From Prolixibacteraceae bacterium (GTDB lineage Bacteria > Bacteroidota > Bacteroidia > Bacteroidales > Prolixibacteraceae), in NCBI GenBank assembly GCA_019163175.1, contig JAFLKN010000005.1, forward strand, positions 1 to 64,000: a stretch of DNA of 64,000 nt. The letters run 5' to 3'. The notes under the pieces were generated by a model, which saw only the letters and a list, made by a program, of their open reading frames with translations, searched no databases and had not been told where the DNA came from. Below, one piece after another: positions 1-7,600 of the stretch. The position numbers and the translations under genes were made by a program. Every line of letters starts with the position of its first letter. Position 1 is the stretch's first letter.

Positions 1-2654
1 GCGACGAAAAGAAAACCGAACTCGAAATTATTGACGAAGAATATGCCAAAGGACGGCGCAACCGAAAAAAGGAAACGATTAAAAAACTGGCCGATAATTT
101 ACAGGCTTACCGAAATTGGCTGCTGCAAATTACCATTTGTGATCCGGCTTGCGGCAGCGGGGCTTTCCTGAACCAGGCACTCGAATTTTTAATGACCGAA
201 CATGCCTACATCGACGAGTTGCAAGCGCAGTTGTTTGGCGCCAGCATTGTTTTTCAGGACATCAGCAACCATATTTTGGAGCAGAATATTTTTGGGGTAG
301 ATATTAACGAAGAGAGTGTGGACATTGCCAAACTCTCGTTGTGGTTGCGCACCGCACAGCGCGGGCGGAAACTCACCACCCTGAACAACAACATAAAATG
401 CGGCAACTCGCTCATTGACGACCCTGCTGTGGCTGGCGATAAGGCGTTTAACTGGCAAAACGAATTTCCAAAGGTCTTTCAAAAGAAAGTTAAGAAGGCT
501 TGGCACGTTACCTGTGCCACGCACAATTCGAGGTACTCGCAGCGCATGTTCGACAATTACGTGAAACTCGGCGAACCGGTTTGGCTTTCGGCAAAAGAAG
601 AAATGATTGTGACCGAAACCATTGCCGAAATTGTAGAAAAAGATGGTCTGAATGTGCTGGCCTATAACATCTGCGGCGACCACATGCACCTGCTGCTGGT
701 GTGCGAAGACGAAGAACTGCCCCGAATCGTACAGAAGATAAAGTCGATGTCGGCTCGTGCGACGAATATCGCGATGGGCCGAACGAAGGGGCATGCCCCC
801 TCGGCAGATAGTACGATACCGGTATCGGGAACGTCGGGAACGATGGAGCATGCTCCATCGTCTATACCTCCCTCGTCTATATCTCTCTCGGAGTATAGTA
901 TCGGCGAGACTGCGATGGAATGGGTAAACGACGATGGAGACACCGGATACCGTGGTACTACACAGGCGCACCTGTGGACACAAAAGTTCGGACGCAATCT
1001 GATACGCTCCGACGAACAACTCTGGAATACGATCGCCTACATACGGAATAACCGCGCGAAACACGGCCTACCGGACGATGGAAACGATGGAGCATGCTCC
1101 ATCGCTTCCATCGTATCGGTCGTCTCCGTAGAACACGCGTTCCGTACCGAATATGCGGGTGGTTTCGATGTCGTAATCGGAAATCCGCCGTATGTGCAGC
1201 TCCAAACAATGGGCGAAATGAGCGATAAACTAAAAAGTTGTGGCTACGAATCGTTCGAAAAAGGAGCCGACCTGTATTGTATATTCACCGAACGCGGTTA
1301 CCAGTTGCTAAAGAAAGGTGGCTTGCAATCGTTCATTATGCCCAACAAATGGATGTTGGTTGAGTATGGCAAACCGCTGCGTAAATTTTTGTCGAAAACA
1401 GGTTTGAGGCAAGTGCTCAACTTTGGCGACATCCAATTTTTTGCTGAAGCTACGACCTATGTTTGCATTTTTGTTACGCAAAAAAGCATGCCATTCGAAA
1501 ACCTTGAAGTTTTGTCGTTCAATCAGAAAACCTATCACGGCGATTTTATGACCGAGGTTGGAAGCAATATTTACAACGATGCCGCATCAAAATTTGGAGA
1601 ATCGGAATGGAGCATTCAGCCACTGAATGATTCGCGCAAGTTGCAGCAAATGAAATTGAATGGCACCGAATTGAAAGATTTGCCAATAAGCATAAACTAC
1701 GGAATAAAAACAGGTTTTAATGATGCTTTCTTTGTTGACGAAGAAACACGCCAAAAGCTGATTGCAGCCGATGCCCGGAGTGCCGAACTCATCAAACCAA
1801 TGGCGCGTGGCCGTGATATTTCGGAGTATGAAATAAGTGGTTTTGAATATTTAGTTGGCACATTTCCAGCCTTGAAATTGGATATTGAAAATTATCCGGC
1901 CATTAAAGATCATTTGCTCTCGTTTGGGTTTGACCGGTTAAAACAAACTGGCGACAAAGACGCACGAAAAAAGACTAGCGGAAAGTGGTTTGAGACACAA
2001 GACAGCATCAACTATTACACGGAATTTGCCAAACCAAAAATCATGTATCCGAATATGACTTCGGTATTTCCGTTTATGTACGATGAAAGTGGAATGTTGA
2101 GCAACGATAAAAGTTTCATTCTTACGGCAAACGATGCTTCTGTTTCGTTACAGTTTCTTACAGCCGTATTCAATTCATCGTTGGCAAAACTTTGGATTTG
2201 GTACAATTGTCCCGAGTTGCAGGGAGGCACACGCGAAATACGTAAAATATATTTCGAGCATTTTCCGGTTCCGCAAGCAAACCCCGAACAGACGGCTACA
2301 CTTGCACAACATGCCACCAACCGCGCCCGGTTAACCGCCAGCTTGCAAACCCTAAGTTCGAAATTCCAGCGCAGCATTTTGCGTAAATTCCCTATACTAT
2401 CGACAAGGGAGCTTGCTCCCTTGTCGAACTTTTATCTTCTTTCGTATGCCGAATTTATCGCCGGGTTGGGTAAAAAGAAAGTAAAGTTATCGCTTACGGA
2501 AGAAGCCGAATGGGAAGAATATTTTCTACAGGAGAGTAAGAAAGCCCTCGAACTAAAAGCTGCAATCGATACCACCGACCGCGAAATAGACCGCATGGTT
2601 TATGCCCTCTATGGCCTAAGCGATGAGGAAATCCAGATCGTAGAACAAGCCTAA
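1..2654 (+). CDS. Type IIG (Eco57I-like) restriction-modification enzyme with internal RAYT-like domain, 5' partial
   Basis: The open frame enters from the left edge (first full codon at 3) and ends at TAA 2652-2654. The ATG at 192 is not the true start, because SAM-binding motif I (DPACGSGAF, 141-167) lies upstream in the same frame. N6-adenine methyltransferase motif IV NPPY is at 1182-1193. The C-terminal half has the pattern of a TaqI/Eco57I-type target recognition domain (GIKTGFNDAFFVD, then KPMARGRDI). In this family methylation and cleavage usually sit in one polypeptide, but the N-terminal nuclease part would lie outside the window. The sequences EFPKVF and GGFDVVIGNPPY, normally contiguous, are split by about 226 residues resembling a Y1 transposase. 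The frame is intact throughout, so the product may be functional, but activity is unproven. A convergent kinase gene ends 43 bp downstream. Confidence 0.88.
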   Translation, partial: DEKKTELEIIDEEYAKGRRNRKKETIKKLADNLQAYRNWLLQITICDPACGSGAFLNQALEFLMTEHAYIDELQAQLFGASIVFQDISNHILEQNIFGVDINEESVDIAKLSLWLRTAQRGRKLTTLNNNIKCGNSLIDDPAVAGDKAFNWQNEFPKVFQKKVKKAWHVTCATHNSRYSQRMFDNYVKLGEPVWLSAKEEMIVTETIAEIVEKDGLNVLAYNICGDHMHLLLVCEDEELPRIVQKIKSMSARATNIAMGRTKGHAPSADSTIPVSGTSGTMEHAPSSIPPSSISLSEYSIGETAMEWVNDDGDTGYRGTTQAHLWTQKFGRNLIRSDEQLWNTIAYIRNNRAKHGLPDDGNDGACSIASIVSVVSVEHAFRTEYAGGFDVVIGNPPYVQLQTMGEMSDKLKSCGYESFEKGADLYCIFTERGYQLLKKGGLQSFIMPNKWMLVEYGKPLRKFLSKTGLRQVLNFGDIQFFAEATTYVCIFVTQKSMPFENLEVLSFNQKTYHGDFMTEVGSNIYNDAASKFGESEWSIQPLNDSRKLQQMKLNGTELKDLPISINYGIKTGFNDAFFVDEETRQKLIAADARSAELIKPMARGRDISEYEISGFEYLVGTFPALKLDIENYPAIKDHLLSFGFDRLKQTGDKDARKKTSGKWFETQDSINYYTEFAKPKIMYPNMTSVFPFMYDESGMLSNDKSFILTANDASVSLQFLTAVFNSSLAKLWIWYNCPELQGGTREIRKIYFEHFPVPQANPEQTATLAQHATNRARLTASLQTLSSKFQRSILRKFPILSTRELAPLSNFYLLSYAEFIAGLGKKKVKLSLTEEAEWEEYFLQESKKALELKAAIDTTDREIDRMVYALYGLSDEEIQIVEQA
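784..803. repeat. REP-like palindrome 1
   Basis: The perfect 12-bp core GGGGCATGCCCC (788-799) is extended by three further pairs on each side of one mismatch. It lies in the linker of the RAYT-like domain and is translated (KGHAPS). Confidence 0.75.
814..827. repeat. Perfect 14-bp palindrome in the RAYT linker
   Basis: CGATACCGGTATCG is its own reverse complement. It lies between REP-like palindromes 1 and 2 and could be part of the same mosaic element. Confidence 0.55.
840..861. repeat. REP-like palindrome 2 (22 bp perfect)
   Basis: A perfect 22-bp palindrome with core GGAGCATGCTCC. Its central 20 bp are identical to the centre of palindrome 3 at 1085-1104. It is translated as MEHAPSS within the transposase-like insert. 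Confidence 0.85.
1075..1114. repeat. REP-like palindrome 3 (40 bp, one mismatch pair)
   Basis: The 20-bp core at 1085-1104 is identical to that of palindrome 2. Nine more pairs (ACGATGGAA / TTCCATCGT) extend it beyond a single mismatch (1084/1105). It lies just after the catalytic-tyrosine helix, at the boundary between the RAYT-like insert and the resumed methylase sequence. Confidence 0.85.
2400..2427. repeat. REP-like hairpin 4 in the specificity region
   Basis: Arms of 13 bp (CGACAAGGGAGC plus one closing T-A pair) flank a 2-nt TT centre. The core GGAGC-TT-GCTCC matches the family core GGRGC-WT-GCYCC of palindromes 1-3. It is translated in frame (STRELAPLS) near the C-terminal end of the recognition domain. 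Confidence 0.75.
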
Positions 2655-2697
2655 GTTCAACAACAGAATGCCTGGTTTTGTGATTTTAATCTTCGGT

Positions 2698-4323
2698 TCA
2701 GGATTTGTAAATACCAAAATCTTCGAGTTTTTTGATCAGGAAGTCTTTCTTAACGGGTTTGGTTATAAACTCATCGCAACCGGCTTTCATGGCCATTTTT
2801 TTGTCTTCCAGCTCGGAGTATGCGGTAATTGCAATTATGGGCAGATTGCTCCGGAAGGTTTTTATCTTCGTTGTGGCTTCAAATCCATCCATGTCGCGCA
2901 TGCGCAAATCCATCAGCACCAATTCAACTTCAGGATGTTCACGGCAGATAGCAATGGCTTCAATTCCGTTTGTTGCTCGCAAAATATCGATGGTGCTGTG
3001 CGATAAAAGTGCAACGAAATATTTGAAGTTGATATCGTCGTCTTCGGCAATAAGTATGGTTTGTTTATAACCCCTGGTTTTGGTTTCAACCGGTTTGTTT
3101 TCCTGATTTTGCGGGGTACTGTCAACATTGTATGGAATAGAAAAGTAAAAGTCGGAACCCAGCCCTTTTTCGGATTCGAGCCATATTTTACCACCCAAAA
3201 GTTTTACAAATCCTCTTGAAATAGTGAGCCCAAGTCCGCTGCCTTCATATTTGCGCGTAATCGCAAAATCTTCCTGAATAAAACTTTCAAATATGTGACT
3301 TTTGTTTTCGTCCGAAATTCCAATTCCGGTGTCGCACACGCTAAATTGGAGATTGTTATTTACGACTTCGTAAGCCACTTTTATGGTTCCCTGGTGTGTA
3401 AATTTTACGGCATTGTCGAGCAGTTGACAAAGGATTTTGATTACCAGATCATTGTCGGTAAACACCCGAATGTCATCAGCCTGCGGTGGAGCCTGAAGCG
3501 TAAGGCTAACATTTTTTTCTTCACATAAATCAGCGAATTTATTTACCACCTCAACAATCATACTCTCCAGCCGTACATTCTTTTTGTAGATTTTCTGGTT
3601 GCCCGAAGACAACAGTGAAATATCCATAAAGTTAGTAACTGTGTTGATTAAGCGGGCGCTACTTTCGTTTAATAATTTCAGGTACAAGGCTTTTTCGTCT
3701 TCCATAAGCTCTGTGTCGGTAAGTATTTGACCAAAGCCCAGAATGCCATTTAAAGGTGTTCTTATTTCGTGCGAAATGTTGTTTATGAACGAGGATTTAA
3801 GCCGGTCGCTGGCTTCTGCTTTTTCTTTAGCCAGGCTTAGTTCAATATTTCTTGTTTCAAGTTCTTCCGTACGTTCTTTCACCTTTTCTTCCAGATCGAA
3901 GTTCTGATTTTTTAATTTTTGGTGCAGAAAACTGGTATATAGTAAATTACGGATACGGAGTCCTACTTCAACCAAATCGAAGGGCTTGGTTAAAAAATCG
4001 CTTGCTCCGCCAGCCAGAGCGCGTTGTTTGGAAACCGGCGAAACATCGGCGGTAAGAACCAGAATGGGCAAAAAAGTATTGGGCGACATGGTTGATTTTA
4101 ACTGCTCCATGACTTCGAAGCCCGACATATAGGGCATCGACAGATCTAATAGAATTAAATCAGGATCGAATGTGGAGTAAAGATCCAAAACTTGTCGGGG
4201 ATCCTGGGTCGTTTTGATATTGATGTAACCCTGCATCTCAAGAAAACCTTCCAATACATCAATGTTGGCCTCCTGATCATCAACAATCAGTATGTTTGAA
4301 TTTTTTAAAGTCGGATCGATCAT
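2698..4323 (-). CDS. Receiver-kinase-receiver hybrid histidine kinase (541 aa)
   Basis: A soluble phosphorelay protein with no membrane segment. It has an N-terminal receiver (phosphoacceptor D60 in LILLDLSM), a coiled-coil linker at 135-175, a HisKA domain with H185 in NISHEIRTP, an HATPase with N box at N304 and G1 DTGIGI at 331-336, then a second receiver with D472 and switch lysine in ITKPV (about 522). Such proteins take phosphate from another kinase or integrate two inputs; no output domain is present. It is the last gene of the kinase block and converges with the restriction-modification gene. The 282-bp gap upstream is filled by two repeat elements, so it may be transcribed separately from the large PAS kinases. 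The input signal cannot be told from sequence. Confidence 0.92.
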   Translation of the reverse strand: MIDPTLKNSNILIVDDQEANIDVLEGFLEMQGYINIKTTQDPRQVLDLYSTFDPDLILLDLSMPYMSGFEVMEQLKSTMSPNTFLPILVLTADVSPVSKQRALAGGASDFLTKPFDLVEVGLRIRNLLYTSFLHQKLKNQNFDLEEKVKERTEELETRNIELSLAKEKAEASDRLKSSFINNISHEIRTPLNGILGFGQILTDTELMEDEKALYLKLLNESSARLINTVTNFMDISLLSSGNQKIYKKNVRLESMIVEVVNKFADLCEEKNVSLTLQAPPQADDIRVFTDNDLVIKILCQLLDNAVKFTHQGTIKVAYEVVNNNLQFSVCDTGIGISDENKSHIFESFIQEDFAITRKYEGSGLGLTISRGFVKLLGGKIWLESEKGLGSDFYFSIPYNVDSTPQNQENKPVETKTRGYKQTILIAEDDDINFKYFVALLSHSTIDILRATNGIEAIAICREHPEVELVLMDLRMRDMDGFEATTKIKTFRSNLPIIAITAYSELEDKKMAMKAGCDEFITKPVKKDFLIKKLEDFGIYKS

Positions 4324-4400
4324 GATTGGTATTTTATGCGTTTTATAATTTATTTATTGTCGTATTTCGAAAAGGTTTTAAGTTTTATTAAAAGAATGTT

Positions 4401-4437
4401 GAACCCCTGCCCGCGGCAGGCGGGCACTTCGGGGTTC
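4401..4437. repeat. Compound hairpin, possible REP-like element or terminator
   Basis: Outer arms GAACCCC (4401-4407) and GGGGTTC (4431-4437) enclose an inner 7-bp stem TGCCCGC / GCGGGCA with loop GGCAG. It is GC-rich in an AT-rich gap. Similar GC-rich hairpins are common dispersed repeats in Bacteroidota, and it may also stop transcription from the upstream kinase. Confidence 0.6.
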
Positions 4438-4463
4438 TATTTTTATTCAGTTTCTTATATTTC

Positions 4464-4550
4464 ACTCACCCCGAATCCCGATAAATCGGTCTTCCCCCCT
4501 CTCTTCATGAAGAGAGGGGGCAGAACACCAAAGGTGTGATGGGGGTGAGT
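4464..4550. repeat. 87-bp palindromic intergenic repeat (MITE/REP-like)
   Basis: Terminal inverted repeats ACTCACCCC (4464-4472) and GGGGTGAGT (4542-4550) bound an element whose centre is a perfect 26-bp palindrome at 4495-4520 (CCCCCTCTCTTCA and its complement). Two small side hairpins flank the centre (CGATAAATCG; ACACC-AAA-GGTGT). Non-coding elements of this general shape are dispersed in many Bacteroidota genomes (from memory). It is the only copy I saw in the window. Confidence 0.7.
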
Positions 4551-4605
4551 CCACATTTTAAATCAAATCATAGCACATTATTTGGTTTCAAAATCAAATT
4601 CAGTT

Positions 4606-7600
4606 TTAACTTACGATGTACATATCAATGGTTTTTAAGAAAAGCACCACATCAAGTGGCTTGGTCATGTATTTTTTAGCTCCACTTCCCATTAAACCTT
4701 CAATTTGCTGAGGCATTGCATCAGCGCTGATTACAATAACAGGGATATCCGTTGTCCTTTCATCTGCCAGAAGCAAGGTAAGTACATCTTTGCCATGAAT
4801 ATCGGGAAGATTGAGATCCAGCAATATTAAATCCGGCTTATGAAGTACGGCCAAATCCACAGCTGTTTTGCCATTCGTGGTAACGATAAGCTGAATGCCT
4901 GGGCGCTGACTCGAAAGAATCTGCTCAACCAGTTCGATATTGGATGCATTATCTTCGATACACAAAATTGTTCCGTTCTTACGTCCACTCTCAGAACCCG
5001 GATTTGCTGACAGATGTGTTTTTTCAGCATTTTTCAACTGACTTTCGACATGCTGCAATTCGATCCAGAAGGTACTTCCTACTCCAAATTTACTTTCCAG
5101 ACCAATCTCACCGTGCATAGCATCCATCAGTTTTTTCACTACAGTAAGTCCAAGGCCCGAACCTTCGGCGCCGGTAAATTCGGCACCAATGCGTTCAAAC
5201 GGCATAAAAAGTTTCGAAATATCTGTTTCGCGAATTCCAGTTCCAGTATCAGTTACCGAAATCCGGATATATTCCTTTTCATTTCGGACAGGCATTATTT
5301 CGGTTCGTATAGAAATTGATCCGCCTGGTCGGTTGTATTTTACTGCATTGTTAATCAGGTTCATCAATACTTGTTTCAACCGCTGACGGTCGGCTTTTAT
5401 ATATTCTGAATTAACTACTGAATCGATTAAAATTAGTTGTATCTGCCGTGTATTCGCCAGGGGCTGAATGGTATCAATCATTTCGAGGAGAACTTCGCTG
5501 AGTTTTACAGGTTCGGTAGAGAGCGAAAGTTTTCCGGCTTCGATACGCGAAATATCGAGTACTTCATTAATTAAATCGAGCAAATGTTTTCCACCTTGCA
5601 GAATGTGGTCAACTCCTTTTTTCTGTGGTGCATTGAGTTGTCCCATTTCAAGCAATTGGGCAAACCCAAGAATGGCATTCATAGGAGTCCGGAGTTCGTG
5701 GCTCATACGCGAAAGGAATTCACTTTTAGCCATATTGGCCTGTTCGGCTTCTTCCCTGGCTCTTTTGGCCTCTTCCTCGGCCTTAACACGTTCAGTAATA
5801 TCAATATTTACGGTAAGAACGCATCGCCTATCGCCAATGTAAAACGAATCTGCCGACAATAAACCGTTTTTTATATCTCCTGTTTTAGTCCGCATTTCCA
5901 TTTCCAATTTTTTGACCGGAATGTCGCGTGCTAATTTGCGTATAATCGCTCCTCTTAAATCTGGATCAACAAAAAGCCTCAGTTCTCTATTTGTTTTTCC
6001 TACAATCTCTTCGCGGCTGTAACCCATTGTTTCAAGAAACGCATTGTTGATGTCAACGTATTCGCCGCTGTCGAAGTACGAAATGGCCATCATAGCTGAA
6101 TTGGCATGGAAAGCTGTCGAGAATTTTTTCTCTGACAAGCTAATCTGAGAAATGTCTTTGCTTACACCAAATATGACCGGAACTCCATTCCAAAAGCCTG
6201 CTTTTACGCGTGTTTCAACCGGAATCGGAGTGCCCGATTTGGTGACGACCGGAACCGGACAAAATTCGCTTGTACCAGCCAGCATTTCGCCAACAATTCG
6301 GCCGGCTTCTTCTCTGCGTTCAGGAGGATGTACCATTAATACCGATTGATTTTGAAGCTCTTCATTCGAATACTCAAGTCGTTTTTTTACCGTATTGTTG
6401 GTGTGGATAATGTTTCCCTGCTCGTCGAGTACCCACAGAAAATCGTCGATGGTATTGAAGAATGTTTCATAATTCTGCCGGGTTTGTTCAAGTATACCTT
6501 CAGACCGTTTGTTATTGATCAGGCTCGAAAGCATACTGCTCCATACTTTCAGGATATTGATTTCTGAACTGTTGTACTCTTTCTTTTCATGAACTGAATC
6601 CAATCCAACAAAGCCAATGAGCTTATTTTCGGTTAACATCGGTATAGCAATCAGTGATTGAATTTCCTGGGGTTCGAGAATTTCACGTTCGGCCTTCCAG
6701 CTATCGGGTAAATCTTTTACTAAGGGTATCAAAACACAACCGTGTTTTTGAATGGTTTCCATCCACATGGGAAATACGGTAACCGGAACTTCCTTTAGGT
6801 TTTCAATTTCAGATTGGATGCCCTCGTTGCACCATTCGTAAGTATTGCTGAAAGTACTGCCATCTGAACTGAATTCAAAGATATACGACCTGTCGGCTCC
6901 AAGGAATTTACCTATTTTGCCTAATGCCATAGTAAGGGCTTTATCAATTTCCGAAACAGAGATACCTGTTAACCTTGATGATAATTGCAGCAATTCATCC
7001 TCAAACTCTTCGGCACGCATGCGTTCGGTAATGTCGCGGGCCGCGGCATAAATCAGGTTTCCGGCCGGAGAACTGTGCCACTCAATATACCGGTAACTGC
7101 CATCTTTGGCATGGTATCGATTTGTGAAGTTAATAACCGGATTTTGCTCACTCAATTCACTTATGGCATTCAGTGTGGTCTGCAAATCATCTGGATGAAC
7201 AAATTCAAGGAATTGCCTGTGCTCCAATTCGGAAGTGGTATAACCCAATAAGGTTTCCCATGCTTTATTCACCCGAATGAAGTTCCCGGATGTATCGGCA
7301 ATGCATAGTAAATCCAGAGCTACATTGAAGAAATTTTCGAGTTCAGCAGTTTTTACCTGCAAGGCTTCTGATATCTGCTGTCGTTCTTCAATTTCCCTGA
7401 TCAAATTGGCATTGGTCTCAGCCAGCGCCGCTGTTCTGTCGGCAATTTTGCGTTCCAGGCTAGCATTTAATTCCTTTATTTCCTGCTCGTCCTTTTTCCT
7501 TTGGGTGATATCTTGCTTTACAGCTATATAGTTCGTTATTTTTCCTGATTCATCGTGGATTGGCGCGATGGAGACACTTTCCCAATAGAGTTCACCATTT

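Larger units (their letters stand above)
480..1157 (+). mobile_element. In-frame Y1/HUH REP-associated transposase (RAYT)-like insertion inside the methylase gene
   Basis: Residues are counted from the ATG at 192. The insert begins after F96 and ends before G323. It has a first strand AWHVTCATHNSR, the HUH metal motif in CGDHMHLLLV (H164, H166), a helix with the family-like IVQKIKSMSARATN, then LWTQKF, and a terminal AYIRNNRAKHGL in which Y283 fits the catalytic tyrosine of Y1 enzymes. This order matches IS200/RAYT single-strand transposases. A linker of about 60 residues rich in Ser, Pro and Gly separates the HUH half from the tyrosine half and is encoded by palindromic DNA. No independent start codon, stop codon or target-site duplication was recognised, so it behaves as a domain of the host protein. 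It could be a domesticated RAYT or a recent in-frame insertion. Confidence 0.8.

Noticed and set aside
189-1064. Long minus-strand open frame (291 codons) opposite the methylase/RAYT region
   Set aside because: It lacks any recognisable domain and mirrors the strong plus-strand frame with motif I, the HUH motif and NPPY. Palindromic, stop-poor DNA explains the long antisense frame.
784-1114. CRISPR array
   Set aside because: The repeats are palindromic, unevenly spaced and in frame within a protein gene, with no regular spacers and no cas genes.
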